Of a stretch of 46,598 bases of DNA, positions 31,037 to 39,828 are shown one piece after another. The notes beneath the pieces were generated by a model, which had not been told where the DNA came from, made no database searches, and saw nothing but the letters and a program-made list of their open reading frames with translations. Within the stretch, counting starts at the first letter, position 1, and each line of letters begins with the position of its first letter. This DNA comes from Streptomyces rimosus subsp. rimosus (lineage in GTDB: Bacteria; Actinomycetota; Actinomycetes; Streptomycetales; Streptomycetaceae), in assembly GCF_000720725.1 (NCBI RefSeq), contig NZ_JOCQ01000064.1, positions 1 to 46,598 of the forward strand, read 5' to 3'. A program made the translations under genes and the position numbers.

Positions 31037-32062
31037 TCAGCCGCGGTATTGGCGGGCGATCGCGGCGAACGAGGCCTTGGGCTCCCACGGCAGGCCGGGG
31101 TAGGTGTCGCCACAGCGGTCTTCGAGAACTTTGACGACGCCGAGGCTGGCGAGGTCGAGGTCGTCGCGGGGGTCGCCGTCGGGGCGGTGGGGCAGGTTGT
31201 AGAGCGCGAAGAGGAACACGAATGCGCTGTCGACGCCCTCGCTGTCGAAGACTTCCAGCAGTTCGCTCAGGTAGGCCGCCTGGCCGGCTTCGTCGCGCTC
31301 GTACCGTCCGGTCAGCCGGAGCGGGGCGCCGGTGGCCGGCTCGGTTTCGAGGACATCCATGCTGCGGGGCGCGACGTCACCGGCGCCGCGCCAGGTGGCG
31401 GTGCCGAAACCGGTGATGGCGACCGGTTTGGGCTGTGCGGTGAGGCTGCGTACGCCCTCCCGGAACCGGTCGGCCACCTCCGCTGACCGGATGAGTTCCA
31501 AGGTCGTGAAGTCGAACAGGTCCCAGTCGACGCCTTCGAACTGTATGGCGGCGTAAGTGACCTTGCCGTGGAAGTGCTCGCGGACCAGCGCCACGGCTTC
31601 GCGGAGGAAGGCGTTGAGACGGGTGCGGAGGGCGGCCAGCCGTTCGGGTCGGCGGGCCAAATCCCCCAGCAGCCAGTCGAGCCGCTCCTCGGTGCCGGCG
31701 CCCTCAAGGAACCCGTGGTTCATGACGCTGAGTTCCACGCCGACGACGAACACGACCTCGGCCCCCTGCGCCCGGAGCCGCTCCGCGCGCTGAGCACAGT
31801 CGGCGACCAGCGTGAGGATCTCGTCGGCCGTCAGCTCCAGTGGGTAGGGGGAGAACCAGATCTCCAGTCCCAGCTCGGCGGCGTGGCGGGCGGCGAGCTC
31901 CAGGCGCTGGGGGTCGCCGCCGGTGATGTGGACGGCGTTGCAGTGCAACTCGTCCTGGATGACGGCCAGTTCCCTCCTGACCAGGTCGGAATCGAAGCGC
32001 TCGCGGGAGGTGCAGCCGTGGCGGACGAAACCGGTGTCGTAGCAGATGCCTTTGGCGCGCAT
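31037..32062 (-). CDS. TIM-barrel hydrolase-like protein (often named abortive phage infection protein)
   Basis: 341 residues from ATG 32062. The protein starts MRAKGICYDTGFVRHG, then has alternating strands and helices: HCNAVHITGGDPQRLELAARHAAELGLEIWFSPYP, VVFVVGVELSVMNHGFLEG, VTYAAIQFEGVDWDLFDF, and KPVAITGFGTATWRGAGD, and ends VKVLED ... PWEPKASFAAIARQYRG. The strand-end Glu residues in VGVELS and FEGVDW resemble the two acids of glycoside hydrolase clan A barrels. Relatives are common in Streptomyces and are often annotated as abortive infection proteins without experimental support; I do not take that name as function. It is divergent from a TetR gene with strong operators between them. 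Confidence 0.75.
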   Translation of the reverse strand: MRAKGICYDTGFVRHGCTSRERFDSDLVRRELAVIQDELHCNAVHITGGDPQRLELAARHAAELGLEIWFSPYPLELTADEILTLVADCAQRAERLRAQGAEVVFVVGVELSVMNHGFLEGAGTEERLDWLLGDLARRPERLAALRTRLNAFLREAVALVREHFHGKVTYAAIQFEGVDWDLFDFTTLELIRSAEVADRFREGVRSLTAQPKPVAITGFGTATWRGAGDVAPRSMDVLETEPATGAPLRLTGRYERDEAGQAAYLSELLEVFDSEGVDSAFVFLFALYNLPHRPDGDPRDDLDLASLGVVKVLEDRCGDTYPGLPWEPKASFAAIARQYRG

Positions 32063-32114
32063 ATGTCCTGCCCTTCCGTCGGGAGCCCGAGCGTAGGAGT
32101 AAAACATGCGTGCG

Positions 32115-32142
32115 CGCAAGTTTGCGTCGGCGCAAATTTGCG
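32115..32142. promoter_or_regulatory. Twin palindromic TetR operators
   Basis: CGCAAGTTTGCG (32115-32126) and CGCAAATTTGCG (32131-32142) are two 12-bp palindromes (the second perfect, the first with a GT centre) spaced 16 bases centre to centre, in the 110-base divergent gap. This fits two stacked TetR dimers controlling both the TIM-barrel gene and the regulator. Confidence 0.8.
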
Positions 32143-32172
32143 TGGCTGCATCCAAGCTGGAATGCTGCGCGG

Positions 32173-32820
32173 ATGACGACGAGACGGACGGGACTGCGCG
32201 AGCAGAAGAAGCAGGCCACCCGGGTGGCCTTGCGGGAGGCGGCGCTGCGGCTGGCCCTGCAGTACGGTCCCGAGAACGTCCGCGTCGACGACATCGCGGA
32301 GGCCGCCGGAGTGTCGCCGCGGACCTACAACAACTACTTCTCCAGCCGCGAGCAGGCGATCGTCGCCGCCGTCACCGCCGAACGGGAAGAACGGATCGCC
32401 GCGGCGGTGGCGGACCGGCCCGCCCACGACCGCCTCGCCGACGCCCTGGCCGACGCGATCGTCGAGCAGTACACCGAACCCGACGACCACGACGTGCTGC
32501 TGCTGATCACCGAAAACCCCTCACTGCGCGACGCGTTCCTCGACACCGCCGCCACGCTCGAACACCCCCTCGCGGACGCGATCGCCCAGCGCCTCGGCGA
32601 CACCGCCGGCACGCTCACCGCCCGCGTACTCGCGGCGACCGTGGCCGCCGCGGTCCGAGCCGCACTCCACCAGTGGCTCCAGCCCCCGGCTGCCCCCTGC
32701 GCCACCGGCGGTCTCGTCGTGCCGTCCGGCTCGCTACCCGACCTGCTGCGTTCCGCGCTCGCCGCACTCGCGCCGGCGCTTGATGCCGCCGACAAGCTCC
32801 AGGACGTACAGACTGGTTGA
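32173..32820 (+). CDS. TetR-family repressor
   Basis: 215 residues from ATG 32173; the frame is open to 32110, but that part is the operator DNA. The helix-turn-helix domain is complete: QATRVALREAALRLALQYGPENVRVDDIAEAAGVSPRTYNNYFSSREQAIVAAV (about 14-67). The C-terminal domain is helical and ends in a long Ala/Leu helix (LLRSALAALAPALDAADKL). Its own promoter region carries two palindromes of matching symmetry, so it most likely represses itself and the divergent TIM-barrel gene. Confidence 0.92.
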   Translation: MTTRRTGLREQKKQATRVALREAALRLALQYGPENVRVDDIAEAAGVSPRTYNNYFSSREQAIVAAVTAEREERIAAAVADRPAHDRLADALADAIVEQYTEPDDHDVLLLITENPSLRDAFLDTAATLEHPLADAIAQRLGDTAGTLTARVLAATVAAAVRAALHQWLQPPAAPCATGGLVVPSGSLPDLLRSALAALAPALDAADKLQDVQTG

Positions 32821-33034
32821 ATCGCCTCTGCCCGATGCCGACCTGCGCCCCGCGCCAGCCGGCTCCCGACTACCCGCGGCGCATCGGTACGAGCAGTGGC
32901 GCCACGACCTCCATCACGAACCCTCGCTCCGTGCGACGAACCCTCGCTCCGTGCGACGCGACCGGATCATCCGGGGCGAGGGCCGTGGCCCAGCCCGTCC
33001 CTTCGGACGCGATCCCGGACTCGGAACCGCTCAC

Positions 33035-34157
33035 CTAGGGCCGGTTCCCGATGACGACTTGATGTTCTGCATCGCAGGGCTGTGGCGGGGAGCCGGAATG
33101 GGTGCATGGCGCGGAGCCGGAACCAGTGCACGGCACGGAGCTGGAATCGGTGCATGGCACGACGCCGGAATCGGCAACCCGGCGGGACTGTTCAGCCGGG
33201 CCAGGGCCGAACAGCCCGACGGCGAGGGCCATGACCGCGAGCGCGGTGGCGCTCCACAGCAGTGGTGTGATGCCGGCCGCCTCCACGACGACGCCGCCGA
33301 GGAAAGCGCCCAGGGCAATGGCTGCGGTGAAGACACCCACGTAGCGCCCGGTGATGTGTTCGACGGGCGCGGCATGCCGCCGCGGCGCCTGCCGCGAAGT
33401 TGCCGACCAGCCCGAAAACGCCGTAGAGCAGCAGGGGCAGGGTGATGGCTCCGGGGGAGGATCCGGTGCGTTCTTCGAGTACGGGCCGTACGTAGGTGTA
33501 GGCGGCGAAGTGCGCGGTGACGAGGAACACGATCAGCACCAGGCCGACCACCACCGGAGCGGTACGCAGCAGTGACTCACGGCGGGTGCGGTGGTCCGTG
33601 CCGACCGAGGCGGCGGGGCGGGGGAGTCGGGGAAATGCCAGCCGCAGCCCTACGGCGAGCGCTGCCGCGGCTGCGGACAGTGAGGCGAAGGCGGCGCGCC
33701 ACCCGAAGGCGTTACCGACGAAGGTGCCCAGGGCACGCCGATGACCGAGGCTGCCGCGACCCGCCGATGGTGAAGGTCGCCGCCAGCGCGACATTGCGGG
33801 GCGCGACGAGTCGCGTGGCGACCGCGGACGCCAAGCCCCACCCGCACCCATCCCGACTCCGACGACGACCCGGGAGACGACCAGCAGACCAAAACCGTCC
33901 GCCACGGTGGTCAGCGCGTTGCCGACGGCCAGTACCACCATCGCGACCGCCGACACCGCGCGCCGGTCGAGCGCGCCCACCACGCGTACCACCAGCGGAA
34001 CCGTGACGGCGGTCACCAGGCCCGTGATCGTCAGGCTGAACCCTGCCCGCCCCGGGGAAATGCGCAAACCGTCGGCCAGCGGCGTCAGTACGCCAACCGG
34101 CAGCATCTCCGACGTCACGACCACGAACGTACTCAACGACAACACGGCCACCACCAC
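33035..34157 (-). pseudogene. MFS transporter with several frameshifts
   Basis: From GTG 34157 the frame gives VVVAVLSLSTFVVVTSEMLPVGVLTPLADG and several membrane helices of a DHA1 sugar/drug-efflux-type permease. At about 33839 the protein continues in another frame (ASAVATRLVAPRNVALAATFTIGGS), at about 33728 it returns to the first (GTFVGNAFGWRAAFASL), and at about 33375 it shifts again to VFTAAIALGAFLGGVVVEAAG, which ends at 33035. Three frame changes rule out simple expression. The last part carries an unusual Cys-containing 8-residue repeat tail. Confidence 0.75.
33087..33182 (-). repeat. Tandem repeat, 4 x 24 bp, coding an 8-residue repeat
   Basis: Units start at 33087, 33111, 33135 and 33159 with the consensus RCGGAGCCGGAATCGGTGCAYGGC. 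On the coding strand of the MFS remnant this becomes Val-Pro-Cys-Thr-x-Ser repeats. The period is a multiple of three, so copy changes keep the frame. Confidence 0.8.
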
Positions 34158-34318
34158 CCACTATCACGACGTGGTACGAGCCGAAGCCGAGCCGGGTTCC
34201 TTCACCGAAGCATCTGCACCCATGACGCCAGTCAAACAGCGGGCCAGGCCCTGATCAACGGCGGTTTTCTCATGGATCGATCAGCTGGATTGGTTGGTGG
34301 GTGGCCGAGAGGGGCGCG

Positions 34319-34830
34319 ATGAACCAGGTACGCGTACAAGAGATCGAGTGCCTGCTCAGGCTGGCCGAAGAACTGCGGGCGAGATCCCCCTGAGCTCACC
34401 CTTCTCCGCCGTACTCGACAACCGACTCGATACCGCGGCGGTATAACTACCGTCGTACGAAGCCGAGTTGACCGTCGGTTGCCGGTTCCATCCGCAGGGC
34501 CGGCTGCTCGCCGTCGCCTCTTCCCACCCGCTGGCCGACGTTGGGCATGTCCACGTCGAGCAACTGGCGGGCCTCGACACCCTCCACCCGACCGGCGACG
34601 CCCCCGACTACTGGAAAGCGGCGCGCGTGCCGCGATCCACCCCCGCGGGAGTGTTCATGCGCTCGACCCGTGGCATCGCCAGCGCCCAGGGGGCCTCGCG
34701 CTCATGGCTGCCGGCGACCACGCCATGCTGGTCTGCCGACCGCTGGCCGAGCGCGTCACCCGCAGCTCACCATGCTCGCTCGGTTTCTGCGGAAGGAGTT
34801 CACGGGGCCCAAGCTTTCGGAGCAGTCTCA
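34319..34830 (+). pseudogene. LysR-family regulator, internally deleted
   Basis: From ATG 34319 the protein begins NQVRVQEIECLLRLAEEL, the first helix of a LysR helix-turn-helix domain, then jumps in another frame to ELTVGCRFHPQGRLLAVASSHPLADVG ... LAGLDTLHPTGDAPDYWKAA (about 34447-34640), part of the effector domain. A third frame holds LMAAGDHAMLVCRPLAERV (about 34700-34760). The recognition helix and most of the first effector subdomain are absent. It is divergent from the broken MFS gene, so regulator and target have decayed together. Confidence 0.65.
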
Positions 34831-35055
34831 TGTCTGATTCGGTGTGCTTTTGTGGTGGTCGCTGTTTCGGTGAGGCGATGTCCGTGGCTGGGAACTGACC
34901 GCAGGGAACTGCACATATCACCGTGCGAGGGGCGCGGCGGCGCGTCGCGGGCGCCGGTCCAGCGCAGGCACGCACACGTTGAGGCCTGATTCGCCGTACG
35001 GGCCACGGCGTCGGCGCTGAGCAGCAACTGCGGACCAGCTTCTGCGAGGGGACTC

Positions 35056-35748
35056 TCAAGCAAGGCTTGCATATGTCACCGTACGCCCCGGCCTCAATAC
35101 GCAGGCGACCCGGCGAGTCAACTCTTCTCCCCGGCTTTCCAGTTCGCTACGTCGAGCGTTGTAGGCGTCTTCGTCGCGCTCTGCCAAGTACTTATTCATC
35201 TCGGTGTCGAAGTCGTTGGCCCAGGTGTACAGGTCGTCCACCAGATCGCCGGGCAGAGCGAGGCCGGCTGCGGGGTCATCTGGCATGAAGTCACCGAACC
35301 CCTCCGCGCGGAAGGGCCCCCACTTGTACTCGGCCATGATGGTCATGTGAAGTGGATGCGGTGGATTGCCATGTAAGTCCTGAGTCCAGGACAGGCGCGA
35401 GCACCCCCAGCACACGAACTTCGCCGTGCCGTGCTGAGCGTCCCAGTAGCGCACGGCCCACGGCGGCCCCAGGTGCTGCGCCACGGACTGGGCAAGTCCA
35501 CGGCCGATCCGGACGTGTTTACGCAGACTTGCCTTGACGGTGAAGCCTTCCGGCGGAAGCTCGGCGTTCCATGACGTGAGCCTGTGCATCACGCCTTCAG
35601 GAAGGCGCAGGGCAGGATCTCCCGTCGACAGGCCGATCGTGAAGTCCTCCGGGGTGTCCGCATGGAACCCCGCGGTCGAGGTGTACAGGGGGGAGTCATC
35701 TCCTCGTGCCCGCACTAGAAGTTGACGGGGCGCCTCTTGCTCATTCAT
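35056..35748 (-). CDS. Hypothetical protein
   Basis: 230 residues from ATG 35748. Soluble, mixed composition, with a Cys pair in FVCWGCSRLSW that might bind metal, and GDFMPDDPAAGLALPGDLVDDLYTWANDFDTEMNKYLAERDED in the C-terminal half, a helical region seen in Streptomyces hypotheticals. The codon usage is less G+C-biased than its neighbours. I recognise no domain. The gene appears complete, with a plausible start and no frame break. Confidence 0.7.
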   Translation of the reverse strand: MNEQEAPRQLLVRARGDDSPLYTSTAGFHADTPEDFTIGLSTGDPALRLPEGVMHRLTSWNAELPPEGFTVKASLRKHVRIGRGLAQSVAQHLGPPWAVRYWDAQHGTAKFVCWGCSRLSWTQDLHGNPPHPLHMTIMAEYKWGPFRAEGFGDFMPDDPAAGLALPGDLVDDLYTWANDFDTEMNKYLAERDEDAYNARRSELESRGEELTRRVACVLRPGRTVTYASLA

Positions 35749-36105
35749 GCCGGATGCTTTCCTACGATGTGAGCGTCGTCATACACCATTATGGTGAACG
35801 CGGTCTCGAATCCTCCAGCTTCTCCAGCGCGCGAGAGGGGCGATGTGGATGAGCCAGGCACTTACGTCGACCAGTCCAAGTCCTCAATGGGCGGCCTTAC
35901 TGGTCGACCACCGCGCCTGGCTCCACCGGAACGACGGCGTGCAGGTACGTGGTGTCGATGTGAGGGCAGCCATGAGCGTCATCGCGAGGAGCGCTCCCGC
36001 CATCCCGACGGGCCAGGTCCCACGCCCCGCCATGACATTTGTCATCCCCAGGATGCGACTCGTGGCCCTGCAAGGGAGATGGCTGATCCCCGTAGACTTC
36101 ACGTC
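35749..36105. other. 357-base gap with possible decayed gene
   Basis: A minus-strand stretch (about 36040-35890) codes for a hydrophobic run, WPVGMAGALLAMTLMAAL, that changes frame into a segment ending TTYLHAVVPVEPGAVVDQ and a stop. It could be the end of a lost membrane protein, but I cannot name a family. The forward frames also stay open through the gap without recognisable content. Confidence 0.3.
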
Positions 36106-36327
36106 ATGTTCAATTCTCGCAAATTCGGACGAGACGACTCCTGGGAAGGTGTCATCGTCAAGAAATCCCGAGGCATGCTCGACGGATCGAACATGTACCA
36201 CTTCATCGAGCTTCGCCTTGACGACGACGAAACCGTGAAAGTCCGGATCAGTCGACGACTCTGGAAGTCGATCGCGGTCGGCGATCGAATCGTCAAGCGG
36301 CCGGGAGCTGATCCGGCCAAGGTGTAG
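36106..36327 (+). CDS. Small DUF7489-like protein
   Basis: 73 residues from ATG 36106. The short beta-rich sequence SWEGVIVKKSRGMLDGSNMYHFIELRLDDDETVKVRISRRLWKSIAVGDRIVKRPG resembles a family of tiny actinomycete proteins that I associate with DUF7489. It looks like a single SH3- or OB-like barrel with a conserved W-x-G start and VGDRIVKR end. Function unknown. Base composition is lower in G+C than the surroundings, as in other small mobile-type genes. The frame is open upstream to 35791 but without support. Confidence 0.65.
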   Translation: MFNSRKFGRDDSWEGVIVKKSRGMLDGSNMYHFIELRLDDDETVKVRISRRLWKSIAVGDRIVKRPGADPAKV

Positions 36328-36433
36328 CCCTGCAAGTGAAGCACGGCATGCCCATTGAGCAGGGTTACTGCGGTTTTCGCAAGTGTGAGATGGTCGGCGG
36401 CCGCGCGGTCCGTTGGAACTCGCATACCCGACG

Positions 36434-36886
36434 CTAACGGATATTGCGAGCCAGCCAGGGAGTCAGACCGGGGCCGGTGATCAATTCCCTGTACGTCTCA
36501 TCCCCGGGCAGCGGCACGACGAGCCACTGGCCCGGCGGAAACAGTCGGCTTTTGGTGAAGGCGAGCCCACCGTAAACGGACCTGAGGAACGCGGGAACGC
36601 AGTCGCGGGGGACGTCGTGGAATTCCACACCGTCCACGGTGATCTGCGCGTCGTCCTCGGGGAAGAGCCGGACGCTCACCGCCGGCGAACCCGCCAACTC
36701 CACGAACGCCTCGTGCGGCAGCGAGCCATCGGGGTCGAACACCGTGAAGGGCGCGGCTGCCGTACGGCGCGACGTCTGATCCGCGCCGATGTCCTCGGTG
36801 ACGGACATCGTCAGCTCGAATTCCCTTGCGATACCGCGAATCGCGGTGACTGCTGCCTCGGTGGTCGGCAAGTGCGTGTTTCCCAT
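36434..36886 (-). CDS. Hypothetical protein
   Basis: 150 residues from ATG 36886 (MGNTHLPTTEAAVTAIRGIA). Predicted alpha/beta, soluble, no signal peptide. FTVFDPDGSLPHEAFVELAGSPAVSVRLFPEDDAQITVDG is followed by a basic segment, and PPGQWLVVPLPGDETYRELI precedes the C-terminal LTPWLARNIR. This resembles uncharacterised Streptomyces proteins. It converges on the small gene at 36106. Confidence 0.7.
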   Translation of the reverse strand: MGNTHLPTTEAAVTAIRGIAREFELTMSVTEDIGADQTSRRTAAAPFTVFDPDGSLPHEAFVELAGSPAVSVRLFPEDDAQITVDGVEFHDVPRDCVPAFLRSVYGGLAFTKSRLFPPGQWLVVPLPGDETYRELITGPGLTPWLARNIR

Positions 36887-37360
36887 ACCCTGATCATGCT
36901 TGACGCAGGCAGAGTGTGGCCAGGCTGCCGACGGGCTCTGCAAGCGGGGCCATGCCGTTGTGGGCAGGACGCGGGCGCAAGGTGCGTCCGGCAGCCCTAA
37001 CTGACCGGAGCATCGTACGCTGGTACGGCTCGCGTGGGCCGAACGGGATGGTCGGCCACGCGCGTTCGGCCATCGCGCGGTCGGCCCGGCTGGAGCTACG
37101 GCTGCCGCCCATGACAAGGAGCCCTTACGGCATCTAAGCCTGCGCGAAACGTCCATACCTTGATTGTGTGGAAAGAGCCCGGACCGTCTCGGCCCGGGCC
37201 CTCGTTGTTCCTTACGCCGAGAGTCGCCCTTAGCGTTGCTTGCTTCGTGTGTCCCCCGGGGCCGACATGGCTTGCGGGAGGGGCCGGCCGGTCCGCCGCC
37301 CGGCTTACAACTCGGGGCGTAAGCACGTGACAGGCGACATCGGCAAGTGACCCTTGACGC
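36887..37360. other. 474-base gap, no recognised gene
   Basis: Open frames exist on both strands around 36900-37140, but none has a motif or ribosome binding site. A possible terminator sits at 37175-37205, and the rest is unremarkable G+C-rich DNA. Confidence 0.4.
37175..37205. terminator. Possible hairpin terminator
   Basis: GAGCCCGG and CCGGGC-type arms on both sides of CGTCTC can pair over six to eight bases, followed by CTCGTTGTT. It stands alone in a gap, so what it ends is uncertain. Confidence 0.35.
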
Positions 37361-38206
37361 TCAAGCGGTGTGATTCCCGGTGAAAGCCAGAAGAAGTGCG
37401 GCGGTCCGCAGCGGTTCCTCCACGATGGGCGTGTGTCCGGCACCGGGCAGCAACTCGACCTGCGCATCCGGTACTACGCGATAGTCGGCCGCGGATGAGG
37501 GCCGCCACCTGCGGTCCTGATCGCCGAAGATCACCTGCAGTGGCTTGCCGAGGGTTGTCAGACGATTTGGGAGCGCCCGCTGGTTCAGATAGGCGGTGGA
37601 TGCCTGCATTGCGGCGGTGACCGCGTGGTAGGTCATACCGCGCAGTTCGTCGACGAGTTCTTGTGGGACCGGGTATCCTGCGCGGAATCCGGTGCTCGCG
37701 AACCTGCGAATCTGCTCGTCGGTCGGTGGCCATTGCGTGGGGTCGAGCGTGATGGGCCCCGGTGCGATGAAGGCGTCCATGCTGGGGCCGGTGTTGATGA
37801 GCGTGAGCGCGGTGACCAGGTCGGGCCGTTGCTCGGCGAGAGCGGTAGCGGCGTAACCGCCACTGGAATGGCCGACGGCGATGACGTGCTTGACGCGGAG
37901 CCGGTCCAGCGCAGTGCCGAGCGTGCGCGCCTGCTCGGAGGTTCCGTAGCCGCGGCCGACCGGTTCGGCCGAGCGGCCGTGACCCGGCAGGTCGATCTGG
38001 ATGACGTGATGGGACGCGGTCAGCAGCGGAACCAGCGCATTCCACGAACGGCTCGAAGTGGCGGATCCGTGGATGAGCAGGAGCGCGGGGGCGCTGCGAG
38101 GGCCGTCCTGGCAGACGTGGATGTCGCCGTGCTCCAGGTGGAGGACCGAGTCCTCGGTGGTGCCGGTGTCGCCGTTCACCTGCGGCTTCCTGTCGGGAAG
38201 AGTCAT
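37361..38206 (-). CDS. Alpha/beta-hydrolase
   Basis: 281 residues from ATG 38206. Oxyanion-hole motif LLLIHGSATSSRSW (about 42-55), nucleophile elbow VGHSSGG with Ser114, acid in FGDQDRRW and the catalytic His in LPGAGHTPIVEEP. The cap domain (about 140-215) is helical. The fold fits esterases, epoxide hydrolases or C-C hydrolases; no subfamily-specific feature is seen. It is divergent from an AraC gene with a 75-base gap, so it is probably the regulated gene. Confidence 0.9.
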   Translation of the reverse strand: MTLPDRKPQVNGDTGTTEDSVLHLEHGDIHVCQDGPRSAPALLLIHGSATSSRSWNALVPLLTASHHVIQIDLPGHGRSAEPVGRGYGTSEQARTLGTALDRLRVKHVIAVGHSSGGYAATALAEQRPDLVTALTLINTGPSMDAFIAPGPITLDPTQWPPTDEQIRRFASTGFRAGYPVPQELVDELRGMTYHAVTAAMQASTAYLNQRALPNRLTTLGKPLQVIFGDQDRRWRPSSAADYRVVPDAQVELLPGAGHTPIVEEPLRTAALLLAFTGNHTA

Positions 38207-38281
38207 GGGCCCACTGTCGCTTTCGGGGTGCGCCCACGGATTGGACGAATGTTCCCTCCCTGGCCCGCGTAGCATTCGACA

Positions 38282-39142
38282 ATGGGGTCCACCACGCGTG
38301 CCCGTAACGATCCTGCTGTGTGGGACGTCGCACGTCCGCAGCGGCCCAGCCGGGTGGCCGGTGTCGACATGGCCGGATTCCGGGTCCCGGGTCCGCTCGT
38401 CGGCGACCTGCGGGTGATTCCGCACCCGGCCGTGATGCTGATCCTGGAGTTCGGAGCGAACGCGCCCACCGTGGACGACGGCGCCGGGCGGCGGCATCGG
38501 GGAAGTCTTGTCGCCGGTCCCGGATGCGGCTCCGGCGGCGAGGTTCGCGCGTGGGGCGAGGACATCGAGTGCGTGCAGGTGCGCCTGTCGCCGTTGGTCG
38601 CAGGTACGGTTCTGGGCGCCTGTGCGGCCGACCTGGCGGGTGCCGTGGTGTCCCTTGACGACCTGTGGGGCCGGGAGACGGCACGGATTCGGGGGCGACT
38701 GAGCGAGATGCCCTCGTGGAACGACCGCTTCGCGTTCATGGACGCGCTGATCGCACGCCGATGTGAGACGCGGTTGCCGGTGGACCCGGCGGTGGCCTGG
38801 GCCTGGAATCGGATTGTCGTCAGCAGGGGAGTCGTCCGGGTCGATCACCTGGCGGCAGAACTCGGATGGAGCCGCAAGCGTCTGTGGTCCCGGTTCCACT
38901 CGTACATCGGCATGCCGCCGAAACGTGCCGCGAAGCTGGTCCGCTTCGACCATGCGGTGCACCGCATGGTCGGCGGGGAAGGCGCAGCCCGAGTCGCGGC
39001 GGACAGCGGCTACTTCGATCAGTCCCACCTGCACCGGGACATCATGGCGTTCACCGGCTCAACCCCGGCTACCGTGGTGGGCGAGCCATTTCTGACGGTG
39101 GACGACCGAGCATGGCCAATCGTCGAGCCTCCCAACCAGTGA
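38282..39142 (+). CDS. AraC-family transcriptional regulator
   Basis: 286 residues from ATG 38282. The C-terminal two-motif AraC DNA-binding domain is clear: VDHLAAELGWSRKRLWSRFHSYIGMPPKRAAKLVRFDHAVHRM (about 182-225), then ARVAADSGYFDQSHLHRDIMAFTGSTP (about 236-263). The N-terminal domain carries a beta-rich effector-binding part. TAGCAT just upstream could be a -10. Divergent arrangement with the hydrolase suggests activation of that gene by a ligand. Confidence 0.92.
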   Translation: MGSTTRARNDPAVWDVARPQRPSRVAGVDMAGFRVPGPLVGDLRVIPHPAVMLILEFGANAPTVDDGAGRRHRGSLVAGPGCGSGGEVRAWGEDIECVQVRLSPLVAGTVLGACAADLAGAVVSLDDLWGRETARIRGRLSEMPSWNDRFAFMDALIARRCETRLPVDPAVAWAWNRIVVSRGVVRVDHLAAELGWSRKRLWSRFHSYIGMPPKRAAKLVRFDHAVHRMVGGEGAARVAADSGYFDQSHLHRDIMAFTGSTPATVVGEPFLTVDDRAWPIVEPPNQ

Positions 39143-39543
39143 TCTGACGTTCACCTTGCTCGTCAGCATGCAGGCTTTCGCGACGGTCGTGTTGCCGGTC
39201 TCGCCGGCCTGCTGCAGCACGTGGTTGCGCAGTGCGAGGATGCGCTTGCGGGCGTGCGGCTTGTCGACCACCTCGTATTCGACTCGTATTCGGCCTGGTT
39301 CTGGTGGCCACCGGGGATGCCCGACTGGGGGAGCGGCGCTCCAGGCCCCGCCGGGCCGTAGCGCGGAGTGATGTATGCGGGGATGCTGAACGCCGAGCGG
39401 GCCAGCTGCTCCGGCAGTGCCTTTCGTCGCGAGTTGCGCCCCCGCGGACCGTCCGCCGCCGTCGACCACGACCGGGAGACAGCCGGGCGCGCGGCGCCTT
39501 GTACGGGAGCCGCAACAGCCGGCTGTCTCGCATCGTGACCTGA
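39143..39543. other. 401-base gap, possible remnant on the minus strand
   Basis: The minus frame between 39469 and 39140 contains IRVEYEVVDKPHARKRILAL and HVLQQAGETGNTTVAKACML, which look like genuine protein, but I cannot assign a family or find a start with a ribosome binding site. It may be the tail of a lost gene. No other feature is seen. Confidence 0.3.
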
Positions 39544-39792
39544 TTACGTATGGCCGGCGAGTTGAAGCATTTCGACCCTTCCGTTGCCCCCTCCGTCGTC
39601 CAGGACCAGAAATGTGGCGCGTGAACTCTGGCTCAAGCGGATCTGGAACTGATCACCCTGCAACCTCTTGTAGTTCGTGTCACCGGCCCTGGCGGCTGCC
39701 TGGGCGGGGTGAAGCCCATCGTTCTGGATCGCGTTCTGGAAGGTGTCGAACTTTTCTTGCTCGGAATGGGTGAGCTGACCGATGACTTCCAT
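39544..39792 (-). CDS. RelE/ParE-fold-like small protein
   Basis: 82 residues from ATG 39792. The N-terminal helix (LTHSEQEKFDTFQNAIQNDG) is followed by a strand series, YKRLQGDQFQIRLSQSSRATFLVLDD and RVEMLQLAGHT. These strands echo the RelE/ParE toxin core (L-x-G-x-Y-x-I-R-L ... R-x-x-F-x-V ... V-x-x-L-x-x-G-H) with Gln in place of Tyr. The catalytic residues of RelE are not all conserved. It lies 36 bases after a second small gene that is interrupted by a stop codon. A toxin role is a hypothesis. Confidence 0.55.
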   Translation of the reverse strand: MEVIGQLTHSEQEKFDTFQNAIQNDGLHPAQAAARAGDTNYKRLQGDQFQIRLSQSSRATFLVLDDGGGNGRVEMLQLAGHT

Positions 39793-39828
39793 TCGACTCT
39801 TGTCGAACGTTCAAGGCGTGGTGTGCGT

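Noticed and set aside
31037..32062. Phage-defence function of the TIM-barrel protein
   Set aside because: The common database name is not backed by a known mechanism, and no other defence gene is nearby apart from the distant solitary Mrr protein.
38207..39034. N-terminal extension of the alpha/beta-hydrolase frame
   Set aside because: It would cover the whole AraC gene on the other strand; the hydrolase domain begins properly after ATG 38206.
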